NCBI GenBank assembly: GCA_013350335.1
Contig: CM023538.1
Location: 55,038,769 to 55,102,768, forward strand
Origin: Chimonanthus salicifolius
Taxonomy: Eukaryota; Streptophyta; Magnoliopsida; Laurales; Calycanthaceae
DNA: 64,000 bases
Reading direction: 5' to 3'
Shown: positions 42,000 through 54,332 of the stretch, piece after piece
How positions within the stretch are numbered: position 1 is the first letter of the stretch
How the letters are laid out: every line of letters begins with the position of its first letter
Translations under genes and position numbers: made by a program
Notes under the pieces: generated by a model
What the model was told of the DNA's origin: nothing
What the model saw: the letters and a program-made list of their open reading frames with translations, nothing else
Database searches by the model: none

Positions 42000-44711
42000 C
42001 AAATCAAGAAACTCAACTAAAACTTTGGCTATTAAAACATAAATCTCAAGGACAAATATCAAATATAACTAATGTGATATTTATTGAATGATATGTATTA
42101 GTTCAATCAGGATCGATAAGTATTTGTCAATACATATTGAATTGGTTGTACATGTACCGTACTGATTGATGCAGCCATTTAACTACCCGTATCATATCGG
42201 TTGTATCGGTTGATATGGCTATAGTATCAGCCTTTCAAATTAAAATTAATTATTTTTTTTTGAAAAAATGTTATTTTAAGTTTTTTTCAAATTGGATCTT
42301 GCATTGAGTATTGGCTGATATGTTTTGACAAGCATATTTTTAACCCCTGATATATAATGAAAAGTTTAAAGCTAAAATCGACTATGTATCTCTCCAACAA
42401 GATACAAATACTAGTTTAATTTTTTTTCCATAAAAATGATAAGACTTAAAAATTCCCCTTTTTACGTTTTTGATGAAATAAATTTTAAATAAAAACTAAA
42501 ATTTCGAAGCTTCTTTTTAAAATAAAAAGCTTTAGTCAGTCACTCGATTGAAATGAGAAAATCGTGTATAGTTACTAAACTTATATATGTCAAAATTAAA
42601 ATTATATATGTCACAGTAATATACTTTAATACTAAAATTATATATGTCTAAATTAAAATGGAAACAACAATTGATGCCCTTCTCATTTTTAAATCTTTTA
42701 AAACCTCATTCTTTTCCTAAACTCAACCTCGATTCAACCTTTTTAATGTTTAAATCAGTGAAAACCCTCAATGATAATGGTTGACCCTTAAAACTTATAA
42801 TGTTGGATTCTTGAAGTATTTTATTATATAAAATTATAATTATTATGTAAAAAATAATAATTAACTTTTATATATTTTAACTATTGTACCATTGGTACCA
42901 TTTTAAGGAGGCTTTTTTTTACCCTTGCTCTACTCAATTAGTGCATCAAACTCTACATTTGAGGGGGAGTTACGATTTTTTTCAAGTTAATGAGTGATAG
43001 GTATCTCGATTCTATATTAGAGACGAGATTTATAGAAATAGAAAACTATCCATAAACCTCATATATCAGGTAACTTTGAGAAGAGGCAAACCCAAAACCG
43101 ATAAACTAATCATATGAGTTATGATTTTTAATTGGTTTGATCAATTCAAAGATTTTCATGATGATATCATGGTCTAAATATCAACAGTACATTTAAGAAT
43201 TTCTGCATGAGTCCAAAGTTTGGTTACTTGCCACTTCAGTAGGCAACAAAATGATTTTACTACTAAGAGTAAAATGAGATGTTGACATACTCTGTTATCA
43301 TTAGCAGCAGATTAAGACTGGGCTTAATCTTTTAATTATTACAATGATGTTAAAGTTTTGTTTAATACTATTATTTTGGTAATCATATTTTTGATAAAAG
43401 TACACCATCCCTTAATGGTGCATTAAAAATGTTGTGTCCCTATAATTAAAGAAATTGATTTGGGCACAGGCAGTCCAGCACATTCTTGTATCATTTTACT
43501 TTTTAATTTCAAAATAAAATAGAAAAACTCCTAACTATTTTAAAGAAAATATTAATGCCCAAATCATATCACTAGTGTCATTAAAAGGTATTACGAGTTT
43601 ACTTCTTTTAAAAAAAAAAATTACGTGACTACATAATACCTAGCGTAAAAACCCCATGAGTGAGTCTACTATCCACACTAAGGTTAGGCCATAGGAGCTC
43701 GAATCCACAATCTCCTGTTTTCTGAGATGAGAGACAACTAGTTGAGATACACCCATGTAGATTTACTTGCTACGCTTTCTTGGCCATAAAGTGTAGCCTA
43801 GATATAGTCCACTGCAAGTTTAAAAATTCAAAAAAAGTTGAGCAAGTTGTTCTGAGTTAGACTCGATTTAATAGGATCTTGAGTCAAGCAAATTTATAAG
43901 TTTTATTAACCTTTTTTAGTTTTGTCCAAAATTTCAATCAAATTAATCAAATTTTGAGTAGAATTTGAATTTTAAAATTTTGAACTGTTAATCCATTGAA
44001 AATATCAAACAAGTTTCTTTTTTGAAGTAGTCAGTCAATGCAACTCTTTCTCTCTCTCAAGCTTGAAAGGGAGACTTAGACCCTCAGACCATTCTCTTAG
44101 AGTTTATAGAAAGAAAAAAGCGCCAAGAAAATGATGGATAATCATGTGTACTGATGGAGTAGGTAAAAATTTAACAAATAATTGTAACTTTCCTTCCTTT
44201 TAAAATATTTTAATATTTTTCTACTGCAATGTCAACATTTAAAGTCTCTTATTTTGAAATTTCATGTGTGAAATGAATCTAGGGCTAAATATAATATTCT
44301 TTTGTAATATAAAATATAAATTATGTTAAGCTTGATCACATAATTTATATGCAAGCTATGGATAAATATGGGGAAACTTGGAAGTGAAGTTAGAATTAAT
44401 CATGTAAAGAATGAGATAGAAACACATATTTCACTCTCATGTGATGCATAAGAATTGACAATCCATGACATATTTGTCAGGCCATACAATCAAGTAGAAA
44501 AATACTCTTTGATGAAAATATGGATCGAATAAAAAAGACTAAATGATGTTAATAGGTCAGGCTGGCCCGTCGTGGGTTAGGTTTAGACATCGGGTCAAGA
44601 AATTTGGTCGAGTTTTGGGAAAAAATTAAAAAAATATGGAAAATTTATTGACTCACTCAATTCAAAATCTTATTGAGTTGAGTTGACCGGATTAACTAAA
44701 TCAAATTGTTG

Positions 44712-44850
44712 TCCACATGGATATAGCTCAACTGATAATTTTCCGCTTTAAGAAGCAGAAGGTATGAGGTTCAAGCCCCCATGGCCTCACTTGATGTGCC
44801 CTAAGGGCAGTGGGTTGTCAATTTCAATGTCAAATAAAAACCAAAGGATC
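44712..44850 (+). mobile_element. tRNA-derived SINE with A- and B-box
   Basis: GGATATAGCTCAACTGATAA resembles an A-box region and GAGGTTCAAGCCCCCATGG a B-box, about 50 bases apart as in tRNA heads. TGTGCCCTAAGGGCAGTGGG follows, shared with the element at 41813. It is not a tRNA gene: there is no acceptor-stem pairing, and a SINE tail follows. Confidence 0.6.
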
Positions 44851-45663
44851 ACATTCCTTCATAGAAGGGTTATCTTTAATTTCTTTTTTTCTTAGACCAC
44901 CTTGTAAGATTTGTTGGAAAAATAATGCTAGACCTGATTAATTTCATTATTGTTTAAGATTCCATAATTTTGTCAATCATTCAAAAATTTCAAAATCATC
45001 AACGGTCGATGAATGAGTGGATCAGGATCAGGCCTCACAAATTTGCTATCAGGCTGGCCTCAGCCCTAAACATACTTGACCCATTTTAGGTTTAGCTCAT
45101 CATACACAAGGCCACTTTTTATTATTGAGCCAGACGGGACCAGATCCAAACTAATCTATATGGGCCTTATGGGCTTAGATCTCTGCCTATTGGCATTCCT
45201 GGAATCTCCAAATCTGCCTTTTAAAAAATATGGCTCATGGAGAATGGGACTATTGGCAAATTTTTAATTTTTTTTTTAAAATATGTGAAAATCACTGACC
45301 CCATTTTGTAGTGATTATAGATAAAATTCCGGATCCATGACACCACCCATAAACACTATGGATCAGGTTAGGTGCCCTAAGGGCTTGAGGGCAATACCTC
45401 CCACACAAAATGAGAATATCCAACCACTCAAACAAATAAAGCAATCGATATTGACAAATTTACACTCGAGATGAATTTCTTAGCTATTGATTGATTGAAC
45501 CTATTATCCAGCCTGCTCTAATGAAAATCAAGATCCAGTAACTTAGAGGGCAGTGACTTTTTTCGATCACTACCCTTAGAAAACTCTTCAGAGACTTCAA
45601 CGGTCAAGATTAGCCTATAGTAAAGACCAAAACAAGGTGGTGCATTCGTTTCTCACTGAAATT

Positions 45664-45808
45664 GATGAAGGGGTAGCTCAGTTAGCTTAGTTTGATTTCT
45701 CTCGGGTTTACCTGATATACGAGGTTTGCAGATGGTATCGTATATCTATGGAATTAGTCTTACTTCCAATGTGGACCGATAATACCTACGTTATCCGAAA
45801 ACAAAAAT
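45664..45808 (+). mobile_element. SINE-like element, second family
   Basis: GGGGTAGCTCAGTTAGCTTA is tRNA-like (A-box). The 3' half GAATTAGTCTTACTTCC...TACGTTATCC matches the segment at 1371-1440 on the same strand and ends in AAAACAAAAATAAA. Confidence 0.5.
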
Positions 45809-47211
45809 AAAGAGTGACCCATCTTTTAGGAAATTTGAATAATTTGTTTGTTAGCTATACTAAATTGTTAGGATCATCCAACCAGTGTGATTTTCTTAAA
45901 ATGAAGAATTTTTTCTTTCAGAGGATTGATTTTTTTTTTTCTCTTCTCTAACACGGTTTTACTTTCCTATGAATGGTACTGCTTCACTAGAGTAGGATTC
46001 ATTTTTCTAATACTAAATATTTGTTATATTTTATAAAATGTAGTGAACTGATTTTGAGTATTTGTATGCATCAGTTCATCTTAATTAGTATTTTAAGTGA
46101 TTTTTAAGTAAATTTTCAAATATGATTTGTATTGAACACAGACAGTTCAATGGAATCATGTGACCATGCAAAATAGAAACAATCAACCAAATAAGACACT
46201 AGAGAGAAACTTCTACTACGATTTGACATCAGTGTGCCCCAGCTCAGGGGGGTCATGACAAAATTTCTATCTTTTGACTTTCACTCTCCTTGCAAGTGTG
46301 TTAACGCTTGAAACCGTCAAGCCGCGAAATGTCAACGGAGTGGTAGACTTCTTGACTAAGATAAAGGTAGACAGAGCACATGCAAACATGAAAAGTATTT
46401 TATGTGGTATCAATGGTAATGGGTTGTGTGGACTTCATGTCTTCTGATTTCTTAATATGTTTTCACCGTGGTTTTTTCGGTACAAGCCTCTTATACCTCC
46501 TCTCATGCATTATCACAAACATCGATGGTATTTTCAAATTTACCACATTTTTATCGACAAAATACTATTACCGCATTAAAAGCACGTTTTTATTGACACA
46601 GCGATAAATTTCTGATAAAATCGCATTAAAAATACGATAAATGATAATATCACAATAATATCTTGGTAAATTCTTTATTACCAATTTTATTTTATTAATA
46701 TTTTTATTATTTTTAAATATTATAATTTCTGCGAGATTTTTCCATTAAATTCTCAATAAAAATCCAAGAATTTGAAAATATACCGATATTACCAATCGGT
46801 GTTAATATTCCGAAATCAGTACTCTCATGTACTCTTTCTTCTTTATAATAATATTTTGGGCCATGTTATACTTACCCTTGAGTCATATACCCTTTTATAC
46901 CTTCAAGATATATACGAGGCTTGGACACATTTGTCATTAAAAAAAAAAGAAGAGATTACTATTGTAAGGCAGTCGTCACCTAACCATAAGATTGTATCTT
47001 CAAGTCAGCCACTCAATCAACAAATAACAACTAAAAAAGTTAAAACCCAGAAGCTTGGGTGCAAAATTTGGGTGCTCACAGAAAGAACAAACATCTCAGT
47101 TCTTCTTCTCGGAAGAGAGGGAATAAGATTTGCTCAAAGGAATATCTAGACTTATGGACTGGCAAGTGGCAACTTCTTCATGCTTGTAATCCTTTTTATA
47201 CTTCCAAAAAA

Positions 47212-47311
47212 NNNNNNNNNNNNNNNNNNNNNNNNNNNNNNNNNNNNNNNNNNNNNNNNNNNNNNNNNNNNNNNNNNNNNNNNNNNNNNNNNNNNNNNNN
47301 NNNNNNNNNNN
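47212..47311. other. Assembly gap of 100 N
   Basis: Exactly 100 N, the usual placeholder for an unknown gap length. The sequence resuming at 47312 is already inside the FAR inverted duplication (homologous to about 57535 and downward on the minus strand). Confidence 1.
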
Positions 47312-48059
47312 TAGAAGAAAGAGACATTTCTCATGGAACAGGCACCACTCGTGCTATGATTGAGATCTACTTCGCAAACCAATCGAGGATAATTTCAAAA
47401 TTCTTAAGTCCCAAAATTCATTTCAAAACAAATTTTTGAATTCATTTGATATAAGATCAAGAAATTTGACAATAAAAGTTATCTAATTTCTAGCTTTTAA
47501 ATTGAATAGATAGTTCTTTTAAAATAAATTTAGTATTTATGTAGATATAAAGGATGTGTTTCATTTGGAGAGTATGTGGGCTCCAACAGTTATTGTTATC
47601 GTTTAAAAACTCGAATTAGTTTGGATGAATCAGTACAAATTGATTCAACTCGGCAAGATTTTGAATGAAGCTATTCTTAAATTAAAAGATCATGAAATCA
47701 ATTCAGTAAAAAATATTTTTTTTGTTTAGATTAAATATTCACAAGGTCTATAGCAAATACTGTGAAAGTCACCTCAGAAAAATTGTTTGTCAAAAATTTA
47801 ATTGGACTACAAATCTTTGGATTAGATATGTAAAAAATGGCAAGGACAATTATTAGGAAAATTTTGGCCTTTATTAGAACACATTAGCCTTATAACTTTA
47901 GATATTGAAAATTTTATTTTTATAAACCACTAATTATTTATAGCTCACCCCACCTAACTATTTAAATGAAAGAGTTTCCTTTAAATTATCTTATTTATAA
48001 ATTCTTCTATCCATTCACCTAATCATATGACAAGTGGCAAGAAACTTCTCTTGGGAAGC

Positions 48060-48067
48060 TATAAAAG
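48060..48067 (+). promoter_or_regulatory. TATA box of FAR copy A
   Basis: TATAAAAG lies about 43 bases before the ATG at 48110. The equivalent position is conserved in copy B (CTATAAAAGGG on the minus strand near 56774) and in copy C (CTATAAAATAC near 60578). Confidence 0.5.
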
Positions 48068-48340
48068 GGTAGGGCTAGGGCTATTTTAGGTACTTGAGAC
48101 TGGTTGTCGATGGCTTTAGGTGGGATTGTAGAATCTCTAGAGCATAAGGCTATCTTAGTCACTGGGTCTACTGGCGTTCTAGCAATGGGTAGGGCTACTT
48201 GTTTCCCTCTTCTTCAACACCCATTTGAGTTTCATTTCTCTTTTATATACTAATATTTGTTTCTTGCCTTTGGATGCAGTTTTCGTGGAGAAAGTAGTGT
48301 GGATTCAACCTCAGATCAAGAAGCTCTTTCTTCTGCTGAG

Positions 48341-49569
48341 CAGTGTTATCAGAACCGAACTGGGCTGCGATCAAACAGTAGGTTCGACCTCGACCGTCGT
48401 ATATGCGGTTCCATTTACAGAAAAAACCGCATGAGAAATTGGACAGTAAAAAATTGATACAAGCGGCAGCTTAATATATTTTAACGAATGAAGCCATGAG
48501 CCGTGGGTCAAGAATGGGGATGGAGGAAAGAGGTGGAGAGGAATAAAAAATAAAATAATAGAGACCACGGGAATGAGAGAATGCAGCTAGGATTTGAGAA
48601 GAAGAGGTGAAATGAGAAGAAGGATATTAGGGCATGGAGGTGTGGCGGTAGTACAATGTTGAGAAAGAGAAGGGGAAGATGAGAAAGGAATATTAGGGTT
48701 TCTTCAATTTAACTTTCCCAAAAGAGCCTTTAGAGTTTAGTCTTTCTCAAAAAATAGGAGTTTATTTTAATAGTCTAATGTTTTGGCAAAAAACATTTTA
48801 GTGAAAATAATAAAATAAAAAATAAAATTTATTTTAAAATGTAAATAATATTTCTTATGGTAAAAGTAAAAATTATAATATTCTATTTTATTTATCTTAT
48901 TATAATAATTTGATATTATATTTATCATCTAATATATTTGCCATTGTCATCATTGTTAAAAGCTCTTTTTTATTTTTATTATATCAATATAACATAATTA
49001 ATTATAGCTCATAATTTTGTTTATCAAATTATTATCAATGGAAAATAAAACCTCTCTTTTCAAATAAAAAAATAATCATCATAACAAATTCTATTTCGGA
49101 GTTAAAAACTTGGAATGTCAATCTTGTATTGTAAGTCACCTTTTTCTTTGATTTTAAAAAATAAAAAATAAAATAATTAATTATATTGTTAAATTAGAAT
49201 AAATTTGAAAGCTAAAATGAATTTAAAAGATTCAACCACTCATAAATCTAAATTTAGAAAAGATTTGTAATAGATAGAATGCAATACAATGCATTATCTA
49301 TCATGAAAACAAGTCGAAATCTAATGATTTTTTTACATGAAAAATAGATTTAGATTCAAAATTAATAAAATCTTATTTGAGATTATTAAATCATCTTAGA
49401 CTTTTCTTTCTCTTTTTTTTACTTAAAATGTTATTTCAACTCATTAATTAAACTTTAATTAATAATTTAATATTATTTATAATATAATATTCATGACACA
49501 AGTTTGACTATGGTTGAACCTTATTTAACACGGCCTTCCATTGACACGGTTCACTTCACGCGGTCCCGT
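48341..49569. mobile_element. Insertion in exon 2 of FAR copy A (MITE-like terminus)
   Basis: FAR homology stops at CTTCTGCTGAG and resumes at TGAGAGCTTCAGATG. The insert begins CAGTGTTATCAGAACCG, nearly the terminus of the MITE at 15175 (CAATGTTATCATAATCGG). Its right end GCGGTCCCG looks like that terminus with its last bases lost. It therefore probably belongs to the same hAT family with a damaged right end. It has no coding capacity. Confidence 0.55.
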
Positions 49570-50499
49570 TGAGAGCTTCAGATGATGCCAATGCTGCACA
49601 ACGCTTCCAAAATGAAATATATAGGATATAATTCTTTCCTTTAAGTTCTTTAGTCATATTTGAAGATTGAAATAATCAAAATCTACCTTAAGTTCAAGTC
49701 ACAATTTTTTAAAGAAATAAAAATTCGAATTAGAAATAATTTAAAATAAACCAATTATTTCAGCGTTGAAAGGCATATCTTTGTTGATCCTCTATACTTT
49801 GTGGCTATGAGCATCTGTCTTAAATTTCTTTCTTCTTGGCTTTTTCGGGTGCATTATTAATTCAAACGGCAAAAATTAGTTGAAAAATGTCAAAACTACC
49901 TTATGATGGTGGAAAGGAGTGGACTCTACATTGATATTTATAGAGTGGAAGAGTTCTTCTTGCATATCTTTGAGTCTAGAGGAGTATCTGCAGTTCTAGC
50001 CATGAGGGTGAGTTTATTATCAGCCTTCTTTATTTCTAGAATTTCCTCAACCTCGTGGGTGTTTAATACTATCTTTTGCTTCTTCTGAGGTTTCAATTCA
50101 GGAGAGAGAGAATGATGAATACTGGGTAGGATAAGACAACGCTTCGAACCGATTGAAGCTGCTTCACATCCTATGCTTGGGCTTCACACTATCGTTGGAC
50201 TGCTTGTTTTGGGCTCGGATCAAGAGTAAAATTTTCATCTCTCAACTTGGGCATTGAACTTGGTAAATTGCTAATGTACCCGTCTGAGTTAAAATTAAAA
50301 TTTAGATTACGTCCACAGATGCCTGCATCAAAGAGAGATCATGAAAGAACTTTCTTCTTTGATTTTTTTATCTTTTTTCTTTCATAAAAAAATCACAAGT
50401 AAAGTAACTCTCCAACGGTTCCAACTACTAGGAACCGTCCATTTACATGAAAAGTAAAAGAAAAACTGACAAGAACTGCCAGAAACTGACACTTTACAC

Positions 50500-50880
50500 A
50501 TGTTAGTCAATCAATCAGTCAACTGAATGCTCGACTGACTCCTGTTCAGACGACTAATGGGTCGACTGAACCTTAAATAAATTTTTCTCTGATATTCATA
50601 CAGTACTTAGTCAATGGTTCAGTTGCCTGATGGGTCGACTGAACTTATCAGAGACTTCCTCAGATTTACACGTAGACATCGGTCATTGGTTAAGTCGACT
50701 GATGGGTCAACTTAACCTATCAATGACCTTTCCAAACCTTTTTCCCTATTCCGCACAATCATTAGTCGTGAGTTTAGTCAACTGATGAGTCAACTGAACC
50801 TAACAGAGGCTTATTCTGTTTACATACAGTCATCAGTCCTCTATTCAGTCGACTGAATGGGTTTTTCAGGTTTCCACAGT
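50500..50880. repeat. Decayed tandem repeat of CAGTCGACTGATGGGTCGACTG words (FAR A intron 2)
   Basis: Roughly 100-bp units repeat CAGTCGACTGATGGGTCGAC-like sequence with CTGAACCT and CAGAGAC spacers. The equivalent region of copy C (58960-59350, other strand) has the same array, so it pre-dates that duplication. Copy B lacks it. Confidence 0.65.
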
Positions 50881-52413
50881 CTTTAGTACTGCATGCGTGA
50901 AGATCCTCCTAGATCAAACACTGACATGAATTGTTTTCAGTTTTTAATGATTTAGATGGAAGTGTTGATTAATGGTACAATAATTATTGATGATTGTTTG
51001 CTTTTTTTTCTTAGGTGTTGGGGAAAGAGTTATTCAATGTTTTGAGAGAGATTCATGGAAAGAGTTTCCATTCATTCATCTCAGAGAAGGTGCATCCAAT
51101 AGCAGGAGACATTTCTAATGAGAACCTTGGAATAAATAACCCTACTACACTTGAGATGTTATGCAAAGAAACCAATATTGTCGTCAACACAGCTGCTACA
51201 ACCAAGTTTGATGAAAGGTACAAATGGACTGTATAATATGGACAAGTAGCTGATGATGAACTTTTCAATGAACTTCTGAGTGTTGCTTGTAGATACGAAA
51301 TGGCTTTGCGTACCAATACCTTGGGAGCTAAGCATGTTTTGGACTGTGCCAAGAAATGTGTAAAACTACAACTACTTCTTCATGTTTCAACAGGTAACTT
51401 TCTTTTTCATCTTCTCATTTCCTTAGTGGAAAATCAAACAAAATTACTTGCATGTGCCAAAATGGGATGTTTCTCATTTACAAAGTATATATATATACCC
51501 TTCTTCTTTTATAGAATTAGATTTTGAATGAAAATAAATTTTTTGACCTAGACAACCTAAGTGTTGGGCTTTTACAATCTAATACGAAGTTGAATTTCAT
51601 CATTTATTTGATAATATGAATAAAATCTTAATATAATTTTTATGAAACAATTGATTTCATGTGGAAACAGACAATCAATCTCTTAAAGATGAATGGTAAC
51701 AATCAAAACCCTCTATCTCTTCTCACATCTTGTAAATATAATAGAAAGATTGCAATTAAAGATTTTTTGTAACATGGGTATCTTCATCCTACATTAGAGG
51801 TAAGATTAATCACACGAGCATGTGTAAACCTCTCAATCTACACACACTGGTAAGTCAATGAGGAGGAACCTCATGGGTAGTGGCCTAGAGAAGTTTGATG
51901 GGAGTTTCTTAACCGTCAGACCAACCCCCTATGCATTTAACAAATCAGAAGTGAATCCGCATCTCTTTAAGTCTGAATATTTACTTTAAAATGTCTCCTC
52001 TAATCTCTATAGACCTTTTCTACTCTGGCAACAACTAATATTTTCATCATCTAATGATGACAAAATTACAAGATTTTAAATTCAATATATTTTCCCTAGA
52101 ATCTTCTAAATTGAGTAGAATCTACCATTGCTAAACACATCATTAATTGATAAAATTACATTACATTTTCTTTAACCTTCTTTACCTTCCTTCTTTTGGA
52201 ACACAAATCATGTTTTGGCATTGTTTCAGCGTATGTTGCTGGGGAGACGGAGGGAGTGATTAAAGAGACACCATTTCAGATGGGTGAAACACTGAATGGA
52301 AATCTCAATTTAGATATTCAAACAGAGGTAGAATTGGCGTGGCAAAGGTTAAATGAACTTCAAATCCACAAGGCTAGTGAAGTGGACCAAAAAATTACCA
52401 TAAAACATAAATT

Positions 52414-53044
52414 ACCGTTGATCGAAACCCAGGGTCTTCCTTAGCCGTAGATAGGTGGGTCAGGGGCGATCATGGTGGTGTCGATCCTATAGTCAGAAGT
52501 GTAGGATCCATTTGGATCTAAGAAAAAAAACCATAAATTGGGTTTCGGTCGCCCAAAGCAGCAGCAGAAGAAATTGGCCGGAGGAGGGTCCCACACAAGT
52601 CCGATCAGAGATCTTATGGTACTGATAGATAGACCATAAAAAAAATGAATGGGTATGGTGTGTCCTGCCGGCAGAAACTTTCCCGATCACTTGATCTAAC
52701 GCCGAGAAGAAGATCTAGCAGCAATAGATCCTCTGCCACCAGATCTTCTTCTCGGCCTTAGATCAGGTGATGGAGAAAGTTTCTGCCGACGGGATCCACC
52801 ATATCCATTCCTTTTTTTTATGGTCTATCCATTTGTGCCATCAGATCTGTGATATGGGTATGATGGGACCCTCCTCTGGCGAGTTTCTTTGGCTGCTGCT
52901 TGGGGCATCCAAAAATCAATCTTGTGGGTTTCTTTGTTAGATCCAAGTGGATCCTGCACTTCTGACCCTAGGATCGACACCACCATGATCGCCCCTGACC
53001 CACCTATCTACGACTAAGGAAGACTTTAGGTTTCGATCAACGGT
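52414..53044. mobile_element. Foldback/hairpin element, 631 bp, at the centre of the FAR inversion
   Basis: The left arm (52414-52716) and right arm (52741-53044) are inverted copies around a 24-nt loop. Paired blocks include CCGTTGATCGAAAC/GTTTCGATCAACGG, GTAGATAGGTGGGTCAGGGG with its complement, GATCATGGTGGTGTCGATCC with its complement, and GCCGAGAAGAAGATCT/AGATCTTCTTCTCGGC. It cuts into exon 5 of FAR copy A. No ORF; class (Mutator-like or foldback) not determined. Confidence 0.85.
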
Positions 53045-54099
53045 GGGGCCCACCGATTTTTTTCCCTAATTCGTTCGATCCTTCGTTCGGCAACTGGCTT
53101 CGGTGGAAGAGGAAGTGAAAGGGCAAAAGGGTCATTTCACCCAAAAATATCAAAAAGGTGTGTAGGGAAAGAAAAACCGAGAGTTTGTATGGCTCACCAT
53201 ATAAATAGGACAATATATCTGTCTGGGCAATTTTTTTCACCCCTGCTCAATCCTGATATAGTTTATAAAACACGATTATAGATATGGCCTTTGTGTATGA
53301 ACATGCCACGTATCAGCTGATATGATTTGTTAAACGAGCATATTATATTTTTAAGAAATTACAATATGCATGCATAGGCCTTTTTAAAAATAAAAAATAG
53401 TTGTTGCGGGCATTTTTCAGCTTGAATTTTGTATTTGATGTGTTTTCAAAATCAAAAGGGTTCAAAAGCAAAGTTTTATATTTAATGAGTTTTTATTTTT
53501 CCAATCTCATTTTTTTTCGATTTATCTATTTTTAGATATTTTACTATTTTTTTAGAATTTTTGTTCTAAAATAATTCTTATTTTTGACTTTTTTAGAAAA
53601 AAATATAATGAAATGATATTATGTGTTTATGGAATTCAATGAAGATGCCTTAATGTGATTTACTTAATTAATAGGGAGTTTGTCTAATTTTCTTAATTTT
53701 TTAATATTTTTATGAAAATAAAATTTTTTTATTAAAAATTCATAGCTTGTTATAAAAAATATATGCCATGATATAACTGAATTTCATTCCAAGTGTTAGC
53801 TAATATCAGTTTTTTATTTTTCTCAAGTTTTTAGAATTTTTTTAATTTTTATGACATTTATAGGGTTAAATTTTTATGGAAAAAATATTTTTTAACTCAA
53901 ATATGCTAACATTGAGTTTTTTATTTTTCCTGCTTTCAAAATACTGTCAAAACGATCCTAGCCTTGCCAATTTGCCAAGTTCAACTAAAAAATTAACTAA
54001 AAATTACCAGAGAGTACCGGTCACTACCTTGAAATTAACTAATTTTTTTTTTTTTAAAATCCATTTTAAAAAATAAAAAAGGTTTTTTTAAAAAAATTA

Positions 54100-54294
54100 A
54101 AATATAAATATCGGCGGATATCTAAACCGATATTCGTCTGTATCGAACGAATATCGGCCGAGATATCGACTGGACCCACGCCAATATTTATTTATTTTTT
54201 AAAATAAAAATTAAAAATCGGTCGATATTCGGCCGAATTTTTTTCTCTCTTACCGATACTATGCGTATCGGCCGAGATATCTCAGCATGGAAAT
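54100..54294. mobile_element. Remnant of the TATCGG hAT family (right end)
   Basis: It contains AATATCGGCCGAGATATCG, TATCGGCGGATAT and CGTATCGGCCGAGATATC, ending GGAAATCCCTG, which matches the right terminus of the 17685 element. The left end was not found. It sits just outside exon 5 of FAR copy B. Confidence 0.65.
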
Positions 54295-54332
54295 CCCTGA
54301 TTATACTAGATCAGCCCTGAAGAACTATGTAC

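Larger units (their letters stand above)
40831..47211. other. Intergenic stretch with SINE-like pieces; no gene seen
   Basis: Apart from the SINE-like entries listed separately it is AT-rich, with a (TA)n run at 41938-41996, a decayed relative of the TATCGG hAT family near 42090-42360 (right end TTTTTAACCCCTG), and a GGGTCGGGT-type remnant at 44560-44700. 46950-47210 is a mixed segment that I could not assign. Confidence 0.5.
48110..52404 (+). pseudogene. Fatty acyl-CoA reductase pseudogene, copy A
   Basis: Alcohol-forming FARs (CER4/MS2 family) reduce fatty acyl-CoA to primary alcohols for wax, suberin or pollen wall. Exon 1 is 48110-48188 (MALGGIVESLEHKAILVTGSTG, NAD(P)H-binding TGxxG). 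Exon 2 starts after the acceptor at about 48278 (FVEKVVWIQPQIKKLFLLL) but is split by an insertion at 48341-49569. Exon 3 is 51015-51217, exon 4 51293-51393, exon 5 52230-52404. The frame includes LGKELFNVLREIHGKSFHSF, LGAKHVLDCAKKCVKL and FQMGETLNGNLNLDI. Defects: the insertion in exon 2, a lost donor after exon 2 (GAAATATA where copy B has GAAGTATA), and truncation in exon 5 by the hairpin element, before the catalytic YxxxK and the C-terminal domain. Confidence 0.88.

Noticed and set aside
44712..44785. Functional tRNA gene
   Set aside because: A- and B-box-like motifs exist but acceptor and anticodon stems do not pair, and a SINE body follows.
53037..53240. 67-codon minus-strand ORF next to the hairpin element
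   Set aside because: AT-rich and hydrophobic by composition only; starts at the edge of the hairpin element and shows no domain.
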